DNA of 33,722 nucleotides, taken from assembly GCA_003136355.1 (NCBI GenBank), contig PLED01000066.1, positions 1 through 33,722 on the forward strand, in the 5' to 3' direction. The notes below the pieces were generated by a model that worked only from the letters and a program-made list of their open reading frames with translations, had not been told where the DNA came from and did no database searches. Positions 16,101-23,127 of this stretch are shown one piece after another. The DNA comes from Vulcanimicrobiota bacterium (GTDB lineage: Bacteria; Vulcanimicrobiota; Vulcanimicrobiia; Vulcanimicrobiales; Vulcanimicrobiaceae). Both the position numbers and the translations under genes were made by a program. Numbering within the stretch: the first letter of the stretch is position 1; every line of letters starts with the position of its first letter.

Positions 16101-16639
16101 GACCCGTAAACGTCGACCGACTGGACGTTGGGAATTTGTTCGATGAGCGGTTGAACTTGGCTCGTGATCACGTCGGCTATCTCGGCCTGTGAGAGCGACC
16201 TGGAACTCACGGCAATGTCGAGCAGCGGCGGCTGCGAGCTGCCCGCCTTGATCACGTTGGGCGGATCGACGTCGTTGGGCATGTAGATGCGGGCGGTATC
16301 CGTACGGCGCTGGACGTCGACGGCGGCGAGATCGATATTTGTGCCGAGTTTGAAAAACACGGCGACCGAAGCCTGACTCTCTTGAGCTGTCGCCGTGATG
16401 TGATCCAGATTGTCGATGCCGGCCATCTGGTCTTCGATCGGTTTGACGATCATCCGTTCCATGTCTTGCGGTGAGGCGCCGGGATAGAACGAGCTCACCA
16501 CGATGACCGGAAACTCCGTGCCCGGCGGATTGGAGCTGCGCCCCAGCTGCAGGAATGAAATCACACCGAAAACCGCGAGTGCTCCGAAGACCACCCACGT
16601 GATAATGGGACGATTGATCGCAAACCGGGTCAACCACAT
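13130..16639 (-). CDS. RND-family efflux transporter (HAE1/AcrB-like) with extra membrane insertion
   Basis: This is a 1169-residue proton-driven inner-membrane exporter. The N-terminus (RFAINRPIITWVVFGALAV) is the classic RND helix 1. Helix 4 has the proton-relay pair D402/D403 (IIGILVDDSIVVLENIARH) and helix 10 the lysine (MLFGLVSKNGILLVDYSN). The periplasmic pore domains are normal. The protein is about 130 residues longer than AcrB. The extra sequence, about 505-640, lies between helix 6 (LTPLLAAKW) and helix 7 (PLTIATLAGPIALGLVMSLL) and contains four hydrophobic stretches (about 511-527, 531-550, 574-592, 597-620). A six-glycine run lies in the second pore domain. No adaptor (MFP) or outer-membrane channel gene is next to it. 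ATG 16639 has only a weak AAGGATC before it. Substrate is unknown. Confidence 0.93.
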   Translation of the reverse strand: MWLTRFAINRPIITWVVFGALAVFGVISFLQLGRSSNPPGTEFPVIVVSSFYPGASPQDMERMIVKPIEDQMAGIDNLDHITATAQESQASVAVFFKLGTNIDLAAVDVQRRTDTARIYMPNDVDPPNVIKAGSSQPPLLDIAVSSRSLSQAEIADVITSQVQPLIEQIPNVQSVDVYGSANREFHVEPIPGKLLATNATLTDIFGAVSADNLNVPGGLMTQPTQEATVSVNSYINNTGDILAIPLPIAGAAATGLHIADVANVYDSHLELRTISHFNGKPRVYISINPTLDADQIKATKIARTQMAAIEARFPHLQFTEEDAPGDFTAKELWGVGQSLIEGIFLTAIVMMLFLHAWRNAVVVLVAIPSSILSTFILMKIFGFHIDDLSMMGLSLIIGILVDDSIVVLENIARHRDLGQKPVDAAINGRSEIGGAAIAITMVDVVVFLPIAFLPGITGQYLKEYGAVVVTATLFSLFVSFTLTPLLAAKWSMLNRSEGDPKWVRALDNRLLDLILLVVAVGMFLLGNMTGWFLLNVFAVFIVALLVLNFIVHRYEAFTEYYQAKLLPFALAHGSFVIFACVVLVLNAVLLVGGGGMTIVMMDIFIVVVTAGFYALGFVLRMFGYNKIGAKNPFTAMLRGLSSLGTYRPLTIATLAGPIALGLVMSLLGGINFDFFPAQQTGVINMTVSYSTGTPIATTSKFVGQLENVIMKMPGVKSVSSTVGRKPSGFGATTGGNFAQVTAQMDDKHIKDTNKAVAQIRKLGYLVPGGEFEVAAEGGGGGGSAVSYAITGPEDQIGPAAEKIARFLRTVPGTVNVQTSAEIAAPRLNVDIDQSKAALLGVAPAAAANIARIAVGGAVATKVRTPNGLVDVRVQFPQADRNAVSSLQNVRVRANNGMLVPLGALATFTWTKAPTRIERLNRQRVVNVFSDLMPGYSTGQVITPLQKKMREPGFLPSGITPAAQGNAQWVGETIVNLGIALLTSFVLVYILMVILYSSWLEPLIVMFSLPPAIIGALVFLAVMGKVQPEQGQSLNIISMLGIIMLFGLVSKNGILLVDYSNTLVKRGMRVRDAVLRASATRFRPILMTTAAMIFGMLPLSLGYAEGGEWRTAMGTVIIGGLLSSLAMTIFIVPMVYNTWMGYFERRADAKAVRQELQPQGGGIAAGVPAS

Positions 16640-16713
16640 AATAGAGAGATCCTTCGCTGCCTTCTAAGCCGCACTACCCCTAAAGTACGGCGCCGGGCCC
16701 TTGAGGGTTTCAT

Positions 16714-16796
16714 GCGCGAGAGAGGACTCGAACCTCCAGGCCCTTGCGGGCGCTAGCACCTCAAGCTAGTGCGTTTACCAGTTTCGCCACTCGCGC
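16714..16796 (-). tRNA. tRNA-Leu (anticodon GAG)
   Basis: The minus strand folds into a complete 83-base tRNA. The acceptor stem GCGCGAG pairs with CTCGCGC, and the D arm is GCGAAACTGGTAAACGC. The anticodon stem CTAGC/GCTAG encloses the loop TTGAGGT, so the anticodon is GAG and reads CUC/CUU leucine codons. A long variable arm (CGCCCGCAAGGGC), typical of tRNA-Leu, and a T arm with TTCGAGT follow. The 3' CCA is not encoded. It sits between the dppC-like and RND genes on the same strand. Confidence 0.95.
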
Positions 16797-16818
16797 GTGG
16801 GGGTCTCGGCCAGTCTAT

Positions 16819-18126
16819 CTACTTAATGGCGTTGGGGTCAAGCGCGTCACGGAGCCCGTCGCCGATGAAATTGATGGCCAGGACCGTCACCAGGATGCAC
16901 AAGCCCGGGAAGACCGCCACCCACCACTGCTCTTGAAGATTGGCCTCGGCATTGGCAAGCATGCTTCCCCAGGACGCCGTCGGCGGCTGAATGCCGAATC
17001 CGAGAAACGACAGGACCGACTCGAGGATGATCACGTTGGCCACGTCGAGCGTCGCTTGCACGGTGATCGGCGCCATGGCGTTCGGCAGCAAATGACGCAA
17101 CATGATTCGTAAGTCGCTGTTGCCGACCGCTCGGGCCGCTTCGGCGTATTCGCGTTCGCGCAGTGAAAGATAGGTCGCGCGCACCAAGCGGGCTACGGAC
17201 GGCCAGGATAATCCGCCGATGATAAGCACGATCGTTTGAAAACTCAACGCGGCCTTCGTCGAACTTGCCGCCACAATTCCCGTCAGTACTAACAAGAGCG
17301 GCAGCAGCGGAATCGACAAAAATACGTCCGTCACGCGCATGATCACGTGGTCGACGCGCTGGATCCCGAACCCGAATTGAAAACCGACGAGCCCTCCGTA
17401 CAAAACGCCGACGAGAATCATCACGTCTAATGCAAGCGGTTTGCCCGGTAACAGGATCGCAGCGAGATAGCCGGCGGCTGCGCCCGCGACCGTTACGGCT
17501 GCAATCCGCGCGGGCGATTTCGGCGGTATATTCTTGACGACGTCAAAAGCTATTTTTGCACCGAGCAGCGTCAAGACGATGAGCTGCGTCAGACCGCCGT
17601 GTAGCTGGAGCGGAAAATATCTGGCGATAAGATACCCCGCAAATGCACCGGCGACGGTAACGATCGCCAGCCACAGTACCATCACGGCGAGTCCCCACGA
17701 GAAACGTCTCCACGAAAGCGTAACCGTGCCATAGTATCCGGCGAGCGCGCCGAGTAATGTTCCAATGACCAGCTCCATGATGACAGCGGAGACCGCCACC
17801 GTGAGCGAGATCTGCGCGCCAAACATCAAACGCGACAGGAGATCGCGGCCGTTTTCATCCAGGCCCAGAAAGTGGCCGCCACACTGCGCGGCGCTCACGA
17901 AACATGGTGGAACCGGATTGCCTTGCCAATGGACTTCGTCGATTCCGTTCGGATCGAACGGCGCGAGCTTCCAGGCAAAGATCGCGACGAAGACCATCAC
18001 CGCCAGCACGACGACGCCGGCCATAGCTAACTTGTGGCGGCGAAAGCGCTTCCACGCCGTGACCTTGCTAAAGACCTCAGCTTCTTCTTCAATCATCGGT
18101 TGATTGATCGGTGCGGCGAGAGCCAT
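16819..18126 (-). CDS. peptide/nickel-type ABC transporter permease (DppC family) with four-helix insertion
   Basis: This is one of two permeases of a peptide-class ABC importer. The N-terminus has the family pattern W-x-R-F-R-R-x-K-x-A (25-34), a first helix (36-51) and GLDENGRDLLSRLMFGA (88-104). The C-terminal EAA loop is intact (EYAEAARAVGNSDLRIMLRH, 326-345), as are ILESVLSFLGFGIQPPTASW and the terminal LRDALDPN. The protein is 435 residues against about 300 for the family. The surplus is residues about 134-257, inserted between AGYYG and VDHVIMRVTDVFLSIP. It has four hydrophobic stretches (about 144-168, 179-197, 207-226, 231-252). In ordinary DppC proteins these flanks are nearly adjacent. 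It follows dppB by five bases. No binding protein or ATPase gene is visible here. Confidence 0.9.
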   Translation of the reverse strand: MALAAPINQPMIEEEAEVFSKVTAWKRFRRHKLAMAGVVVLAVMVFVAIFAWKLAPFDPNGIDEVHWQGNPVPPCFVSAAQCGGHFLGLDENGRDLLSRLMFGAQISLTVAVSAVIMELVIGTLLGALAGYYGTVTLSWRRFSWGLAVMVLWLAIVTVAGAFAGYLIARYFPLQLHGGLTQLIVLTLLGAKIAFDVVKNIPPKSPARIAAVTVAGAAAGYLAAILLPGKPLALDVMILVGVLYGGLVGFQFGFGIQRVDHVIMRVTDVFLSIPLLPLLLVLTGIVAASSTKAALSFQTIVLIIGGLSWPSVARLVRATYLSLREREYAEAARAVGNSDLRIMLRHLLPNAMAPITVQATLDVANVIILESVLSFLGFGIQPPTASWGSMLANAEANLQEQWWVAVFPGLCILVTVLAINFIGDGLRDALDPNAIK

Positions 18127-18131
18127 CTACA

Positions 18132-19106
18132 TCACTCGTACTTTACGCGCGGATCGAGCCACGCGTAGACGACGTCGGCGAACAAATTAAAGAATACGAC
18201 CAGGCATGCATTAATCATGAGAAATCCGAGCAAGATGGCGATGTCTTCTTGCCCGAGCGCCGTGATGAATAGCCGCCCCTCACCGGGCCACGCAAAAATC
18301 GACTCCGTAACGATCGCGCCGCCGAAGAGCGCAGGCAGGGTAAGGGCCGTCACCGTGACAAGCGGAATCATCGCGTTTTTCAGACCATGCTTGAAAAGGA
18401 TCGTGCGGAAACTCAAGCCTTTCGCCGCAGCGGTTCGCATGTAGTCCGTGCGGATCACTTCGAGCATCGAACTTCGCATGAAACGGCTGTAAAGGGCGAT
18501 GTTCAAAAACGCGAGCACCGTTGCGGGCAAGATCAGGTGCGAGATACGATCGCTGAGGCTGAACGTATCCGAACTGGAGATTTCGGCCGACGGCAATTGG
18601 AGAAGATACCCGAAAGGCAGCGGGATCCCGTGTACGGCCAATGCCAGCTGTAGCATGAGCGCCAGCCAAAAGACCGGCATAGATTGGCCGAAGAACGCAA
18701 ACGTCGTGATGAGATAATCCCAGGTCGTGTATGGTCTTACCGCCGCGAACAGTCCGGCCGACACGCCGATCACGATGGCGATGAAATAGGCCGTGCCCAT
18801 CAACAAGAATGTTGACGGCAAGCGCTCGACGATGGCGTTGAACACCGGCTCGGAGTTGCTCGTCGAGTAGCCGAAATCGCCGTGCAGCACTTGGCCGAGC
18901 CATGTAACGTACTGAACCGGCAGCGGCTTGTCGAGTCCAAGGTTGTGCTTGAGCCGGGCGATGTCCGCCGGAGTGATGTGGGGGTTCTGCAGATACGGTC
19001 CGAGGCCGCCGCCCGGTGCGTTGTGAATGATCAGGAAAAGGATCATCGAGATCAGCAGGAGCAGCGGTACCGCCTGGAACGTTCGCCGCACGACGTACGT
19101 AAACAA
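18132..19106 (-). CDS. peptide/nickel-type ABC transporter permease (DppB family)
   Basis: The 324-residue partner permease of the DppC-like protein. It shows the family opening (YVVRRTFQAVPLLLLISMIL, 4-23) and P-G-D-P-like region NAPGGGLGPY. The periplasmic segment LDKPLPVQYVTWLGQVLHGD (78-99 region) is typical, as are the loop YMRTAAAKGLSFRTILFKHG and the end YAWLDPRVKYE. About six membrane helices are expected. Length is normal, unlike its partner. The start is a TTG six bases after the BKACE stop; no good Shine-Dalgarno is seen, so translation may depend on the upstream gene. It lies in one operon with KamB-like and BKACE genes, which hints that the importer brings in a substrate of that pathway. 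Confidence 0.92.
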   Translation of the reverse strand: MFTYVVRRTFQAVPLLLLISMILFLIIHNAPGGGLGPYLQNPHITPADIARLKHNLGLDKPLPVQYVTWLGQVLHGDFGYSTSNSEPVFNAIVERLPSTFLLMGTAYFIAIVIGVSAGLFAAVRPYTTWDYLITTFAFFGQSMPVFWLALMLQLALAVHGIPLPFGYLLQLPSAEISSSDTFSLSDRISHLILPATVLAFLNIALYSRFMRSSMLEVIRTDYMRTAAAKGLSFRTILFKHGLKNAMIPLVTVTALTLPALFGGAIVTESIFAWPGEGRLFITALGQEDIAILLGFLMINACLVVFFNLFADVVYAWLDPRVKYE

Positions 19107-19112
19107 GACTCG

Positions 19113-19955
19113 CTACATTAAAGCTCCGCGGGCCTGCTCCTGTAGCGACCGCAGCCCCAGGATTTCGCGCGCTTTAGCGGGCGTTGCAACCGGGCGGCCG
19201 AGTTCTCCAGCGATGCGCACGACGCGCGCGACCAGCTCGTCATTGGTGGCGAGTTTTCCCCTGGAATAATAGATGTTGTCCTCGAGCCCGACGCGCACGT
19301 GCCCGCCCATTGCAATCGCGGCCATCGACATGGGCAACTGCGCGCGGCCGATGGCCGCAACCGACCACGTGCAGCCCGGCGGCAGCGAGCCGACCAGATC
19401 GCAGAGGTTCGAAACGCTCGCATCCAATCCGCCGGGCACACCCAACACGAAGTCCACGTGCTGCGGAAATTTCAGCAAGCGTTCGCGTTCGAGCTTGCGC
19501 GCGTTGGAAAGGTGACCCTTATCGAAGATCTCGAGCTCGGGACGGACGCCCAGTTCGTTCATCTTTTTCAAAATGGCGCGCATGATCGGAAAGCTGTTCT
19601 CGAAGATATCGTCGCCGAAGTTGACCGACCCGCACGTCAGCGTCGCCATCTCCGGATGCAAGTCGAGCACGCCCGCGCGCTCTTCGGGCGACATGCCGAT
19701 CGCGCCGCCGGTTGAGAACTGCACGATCAGATCGCTGCGCGCGCGAATCTGGTCGTAGGCTTCTTTGAATCGCCCGGTGTCGTGCGTGTTGCTTCCGTCG
19801 TCGTTACGGCAGTGCACGTGAATGATCGAAGCGCCGGCTTGTTGGCACTTTGCGGCGACGTCGCCCAACTGCTCCGGCTTCACCGCGAGATGCGGCGTCT
19901 GCTCGGGCGTCAGCTCCGCGCCGACGGGCGCGACCGTTACGATCAGCGGATCCAT
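19113..19955 (-). CDS. beta-keto acid cleavage enzyme (BKACE, DUF849; Kce-like)
   Basis: This family converts a beta-keto acid plus acetyl-CoA into acetoacetate and a new CoA ester; the founding member, Kce, acts on 3-keto-5-aminohexanoate in lysine fermentation. The metal-binding H-V-H-C-R motif is at 46-50. It is followed by the family segments FSTGGAIGMSPEER (80-93), EIFDKGHL (142-149), VPGGLD and HVRVGLEDNIYY (219-230). ATG 19955 is preceded by GAAGGAAAG and fits the family start; a TTG at 19973 would add six residues. At 280 residues the length is normal. It lies 20 bases after a KamB-like gene, which supports an amino keto acid substrate, but BKACE members act on many beta-keto acids, so the exact substrate is open. 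Confidence 0.88.
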   Translation of the reverse strand: MDPLIVTVAPVGAELTPEQTPHLAVKPEQLGDVAAKCQQAGASIIHVHCRNDDGSNTHDTGRFKEAYDQIRARSDLIVQFSTGGAIGMSPEERAGVLDLHPEMATLTCGSVNFGDDIFENSFPIMRAILKKMNELGVRPELEIFDKGHLSNARKLERERLLKFPQHVDFVLGVPGGLDASVSNLCDLVGSLPPGCTWSVAAIGRAQLPMSMAAIAMGGHVRVGLEDNIYYSRGKLATNDELVARVVRIAGELGRPVATPAKAREILGLRSLQEQARGALM

Positions 19956-19975
19956 TGCGCTTTCCTTCGCCAACC

Positions 19976-20890
19976 TTAGGACAGGCTCTTCGAATCAGTT
20001 TCGGAGACGGTATTTGCGTACACATCGAACACGGGCAAGCCGGTCTCGCGCGCGACCGCCTCGCGAAACGCGTCCGGCTCGAAATCGCGTTCCCGGCCAA
20101 TCGATGCAACGGTCACTGCGACCACATGCAGCGGGCGCTCGCACCGAAGCGCAACGCGTTCGGCCAAACGCAAAAACGCTTTCCCCGCGATCACGACGCG
20201 CGTCGGATCGCTCACGACGATTTGGCCCCGCGCGCCGTTCTTCATCAACGTCTCGGCCCGCGCGGCGGTCAACGCGCCCGCGATCTTCTCGTAAGGCTGC
20301 GCCGCATCGTACCCAGGCAAACACAGGCGCTGCACCAGCGCGCGCGCGTTGAGCGCCGCTTCCTCAATCGTCGCGCCCGCATCGGGACCCACGGAGACAA
20401 CGCCCGCGTCATCGCCGCCGGCCAGCGCCGCAACGCGGTCGATCGCGCCGTCCACGATCGTCTGATCGCAGCCGAACTCGCGCAACCGTTCGACGCAGCG
20501 GCGCAACTCCGAAGCTTTGGGTGGTCCGGCCAGTTCGAAGAACGCCGCGCTCCCAACGCGCGCGAACACCACCGGGCCGGCCGCGGTTTGCCATGGCGTT
20601 TCTTCGAGCAACTCGTAATCGTGGCGCGCGGAGAGCAAAGCCCGTGCGGTGGCGATCACCGTGCCGGGTTCGAGAAATAACCGCGGTTTGGCGGCGGAGT
20701 CGACCGCGTCGAACATTTCGCCGTCGCGTCCGGCCGACGTCAATCCGATCGTAAAACCGCGCCGCGTGGCAGCCGTCGCGACGGCGCGCATAGCAACGGT
20801 CTTGCCCGCGTTCTTTCCGGTGCCGACGACAAACAGCGAGGTGCGTCCACCGGAGCGTGCGAGATCGAGCAGCGCGTCGCCGGTGTTCAC
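19976..20890 (-). CDS. KamB-like P-loop protein (lysine 5,6-aminomutase reactivase subunit family)
   Basis: The 304-residue cytoplasmic protein has a P-loop GTGKNAGKT at 23-31, followed by GLTSAGRDGEMFD (49-61), KPRLFLEPGTVIATA (68-82) and a VDGAIDRVAAL segment (147-157). This series matches my memory of KamB, which with KamC restores the coenzyme B12 aminomutase of lysine fermentation. The Walker A variant with K-N-A-G-K-T also occurs in other small P-loop NTPases, so a different role is possible. The real start is the GTG at 20890, which overlaps the MntP stop (GTGA); reading on to 21145 would only add antisense-like Arg-rich sequence. The adjacent BKACE gene strengthens the call. No aminomutase (kamD/kamE) or kamC is in the window. 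Confidence 0.65.
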   Translation of the reverse strand: MNTGDALLDLARSGGRTSLFVVGTGKNAGKTVAMRAVATAATRRGFTIGLTSAGRDGEMFDAVDSAAKPRLFLEPGTVIATARALLSARHDYELLEETPWQTAAGPVVFARVGSAAFFELAGPPKASELRRCVERLREFGCDQTIVDGAIDRVAALAGGDDAGVVSVGPDAGATIEEAALNARALVQRLCLPGYDAAQPYEKIAGALTAARAETLMKNGARGQIVVSDPTRVVIAGKAFLRLAERVALRCERPLHVVAVTVASIGRERDFEPDAFREAVARETGLPVFDVYANTVSETDSKSLS

Positions 20891-21483
20891 GCCGGCAAGA
20901 ATATCTTGGCGAGAATGAATGCGATGCCGGTAAGCGCCAGCACGATGCCGGCCCACAGTTCCGCACTCTCTTCTGCGCGGCGTCCGACGATTCGGCCGAG
21001 CGTCAAGCCCAGCGCGGTCGAACAGATCGACACGACAAAGATGACGCCGAGCGAAAGCACCAGCGGCACGCCGATGTAGAGGATCGAAAACCCGATGCCG
21101 AGCGAATCCAGGCTGATCGAAAGCGATCCGATCACTAAGCCCCATCCGCGCGACATGTCGAGCGGGCGCTTTCGCTCGGACTCGCGCACCGCTTGGATAA
21201 TCATGTAGACGCCCAAACCGATCAGCGCCGCAAATCCGATGTAGCCGGCGACATTTCCGAGCAGTTCGCCGGCGATTTTCCCCAAACCGACGCCGGCCAA
21301 ATTCATCACGACTTCGGCGGTCGCGAACGCGATGCCGATGCGCACTTTTATGGCGCGCGAAGTTCCGCGCATGCCGACGCCGACGCCGACCGCAAATACG
21401 TCCAAGCCCAGAGAGAGGGCGACGACCAGAATCTTGAGGAAGTTCAAATGGGAATGGGGTTCTGGAAATTCTCGGTCTTTCAT
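20887..21483 (-). CDS. mntP: MntP-like manganese efflux pump
   Basis: The 198-residue membrane protein belongs to the MntP/YebN family, which exports Mn2+. It has six hydrophobic segments arranged as an inverted repeat, and each half carries the key aspartate motif: LGLDVFAVGVGVGM (25-38) and SISLDSLGIGFSILY. The GTALA-like region AALIGLGVYMIIQAVRES ends the first half. The ATG at 21483 gives a longer N-terminus than usual and overlaps the divergent ModB-like gene by 36 bases; a TTG at 21447 would place the two starts back to back. Neither has a clear ribosome site. It shares a four-base overlap with the KamB-like gene, though manganese export has no evident link to lysine metabolism. Confidence 0.85.
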   Translation of the reverse strand: MKDREFPEPHSHLNFLKILVVALSLGLDVFAVGVGVGMRGTSRAIKVRIGIAFATAEVVMNLAGVGLGKIAGELLGNVAGYIGFAALIGLGVYMIIQAVRESERKRPLDMSRGWGLVIGSLSISLDSLGIGFSILYIGVPLVLSLGVIFVVSICSTALGLTLGRIVGRRAEESAELWAGIVLALTGIAFILAKIFLPA

Positions 21484-22224
21484 GTAGCCGCGGCGCTCCT
21501 CATCGTCATGATGCTAGGCCCCGTGGTTGCGATGCTTGCCGCGGTGCGGCCCGGCGACGTTATCGCCGCCTTTTCCGCACCCCAAGCACGCGACGCGCTC
21601 GTCGTTTCGCTGGTTGCGTCGACCGCCGCGGTCGCGCTCGCTACGCTGCTTGGCGTGCCGGCAGGTTACGCGCTCGCGCATTCGAGCGGGCCCGCGCGAG
21701 CGATCGCACTTGCGGTGTTGGCGCTGCCGCTCGCGTTCCCGCCGGTCGCGTCGGGAATCATGCTGCTGCAAACGGTCGGCGCGCACACGCCGATTGGCGC
21801 AGCACTCGCATCGCATGGAATAACTTTTGTGGATTCGCTGCCCGGCGTGGCGCTCGCGGAGTTTTTCGTCGCCGGATCGTTTGTCGCGATCGTATCTACC
21901 GCCGCCTTTGCCACGCTCGATCCGATCTATGAAGAATCTGCGCGGACGCTAGGAGCCGGCGCCTTACGCGTTTTCTTCCGCGTCGCGCTTCCGCTGGCGG
22001 CACCCAACGTCGTGGCCGGCATCGTGCTTGCTTGGATGCGCGCGATCGGTGAGTACGGCGCGACGTCCATCGTCGCGTACCATCCGACCGCGCTGCCGGT
22101 TCAGCTCTACGTCACGCTCTCGTCGCAAGGCGTCGCTCCTGCGCTTGCACTGAGCTACGGCTTCGTGGTGCTCGCCGCGATCGCCATCGCGCTCCAATGG
22201 GCCTTGCGCCGCCGCGTCGTATAG
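21448..22224 (+). CDS. ModB/TupB-like oxyanion ABC transporter permease
   Basis: The 258-residue permease resembles those importing molybdate, tungstate or sulfate. It has about five to six helices, the loop EESARTLGAGALRVFFRVAL (EAA motif) and the family segment MRAIGEYGATSIVAYHP before the last helices. The ATG at 21448 is preceded by GAGGA seven bases away; a second ATG lies two codons on. An upstream extension to 21193 is antisense to mntP and rejected. No binding protein (ModA) or ATPase (ModC) is next to it, so the partners must lie elsewhere or be shared. The stop is eight bases before the proline dehydrogenase ATG, suggesting one transcript with unrelated genes. Confidence 0.87.
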   Translation: MGMGFWKFSVFHVAAALLIVMMLGPVVAMLAAVRPGDVIAAFSAPQARDALVVSLVASTAAVALATLLGVPAGYALAHSSGPARAIALAVLALPLAFPPVASGIMLLQTVGAHTPIGAALASHGITFVDSLPGVALAEFFVAGSFVAIVSTAAFATLDPIYEESARTLGAGALRVFFRVALPLAAPNVVAGIVLAWMRAIGEYGATSIVAYHPTALPVQLYVTLSSQGVAPALALSYGFVVLAAIAIALQWALRRRVV

Positions 22225-22232
22225 CAGCTGCG

Positions 22233-23126
22233 ATGGCCGCGCTCGATCGTTTCTTCGCACCCGACTCGACTTTCCAAAAACAGTTCTTTTTTTTGGCCAA
22301 GCGGTTTGTTGCGGGCAAAGCCGTTGACGAGGCGATCGCCGCGGTGCGCGAGTTGAACGACGGCGGAATGAGCACCTCGCTCGATTTTCTGGGCGAAGAC
22401 GTCCTCGAACGCGCCGCCGCCACCAAAACGCGCGAAACGTATATGGAGATATTCAACGCGATTCAAAACAGCCGCGTCGACTGCAACGTCTCCGTCAAAC
22501 TGACCGCGCTGGGTTTATTGATCGACGAGGATTTTGCGTTCGAGAACCTCGCAGCGATCTTAGAGCGCGCCAAAGCCAACCCCGATCCCTTCGTCCGTAT
22601 AGACATGGAAGGCTCGGCGGTCACGGAATCGACCTTGCGAGTTTTCGAGCGCGCGTTTAGCGCCTACGATAACGTCGGCAGCGTTCTTCAAGCCTATCTC
22701 AAACGCACGCCGGGCGACGTGGAGCGCATGATCGAGTTGGGGGCACGCGTGCGGCTTTGTAAGGGCGCGTATAACGAACCGGCCGCGATTGCGCACAAAG
22801 AGATGCCGACAATTCGCGAGCAGTACATGCATTGCGCGCGCGAACTCCTGACGCGCGGGAATTATCCCGGCATCGCGACGCACGACCGCCGGCTCATCGC
22901 CGCAGTGAAAGAGTTCGTAAAGGCCAAAAATATTTCGCGCGACCGCTTCGAGTTTCAGATGATTTATGGCGTACGTCCGCAGCTGCAGCGCGATCTCGTG
23001 CGCGAAGGGTACCGCCTGCGCGTCTATGTGCCCTTCGGCACGCATTGGGCGGCGTATTTCTACCGGCGGGTCGCGGAGCGCAAAGAGAACCTCGTCTTCG
23101 CGCTTTCGAGCATCTTCTCGCGCTGA
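22233..23126 (+). CDS. proline dehydrogenase (monofunctional, PutA N-half homologue)
   Basis: This FAD enzyme oxidises proline to pyrroline-5-carboxylate and feeds electrons to quinone. The TIM-barrel motifs are in order: SVKLTALG (FAD/substrate lysine), FVRIDMEGS (barrel Asp), VRLCKGAYNEP (Arg/Lys pair), PGIATHDRRLI, and the substrate-binding end YGVRPQLQRDLVREG with RVYVPFGTHWAAYFYRRVAE, where the paired arginines contact the proline carboxylate. At 297 residues it is a short bacterial form of the type found in Deinococcus and Bacillus. The ATG follows the upstream stop directly. The gene for the second step, P5C dehydrogenase, is not in the window. Confidence 0.93.
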   Translation: MAALDRFFAPDSTFQKQFFFLAKRFVAGKAVDEAIAAVRELNDGGMSTSLDFLGEDVLERAAATKTRETYMEIFNAIQNSRVDCNVSVKLTALGLLIDEDFAFENLAAILERAKANPDPFVRIDMEGSAVTESTLRVFERAFSAYDNVGSVLQAYLKRTPGDVERMIELGARVRLCKGAYNEPAAIAHKEMPTIREQYMHCARELLTRGNYPGIATHDRRLIAAVKEFVKAKNISRDRFEFQMIYGVRPQLQRDLVREGYRLRVYVPFGTHWAAYFYRRVAERKENLVFALSSIFSR

Positions 23127-23127
23127 C

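Noticed and set aside
14924-16192. A 422-codon plus-strand open reading frame inside the RND gene
   Set aside because: It is antisense to a gene with clear conserved motifs, is rich in Arg/Asp/His/Gln as expected from the reverse of GC-rich coding sequence, and has no recognisable motif.
16701-16712. CCCTCAAGGG palindrome after the tRNA as a terminator
   Set aside because: The stem has only four pairs with a two-base loop and no T run follows, so it is too weak to support.
20891-21145. Extension of the KamB-like gene to 21145
   Set aside because: The region codes MntP in another frame with clear membrane motifs; the GTGA overlap at 20887-20890 gives a natural start.
21193-21447. Extension of the ModB-like gene to 21193
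   Set aside because: It is antisense to mntP and gives a charged sequence without homology; the ATG at 21448 has a good ribosome site.
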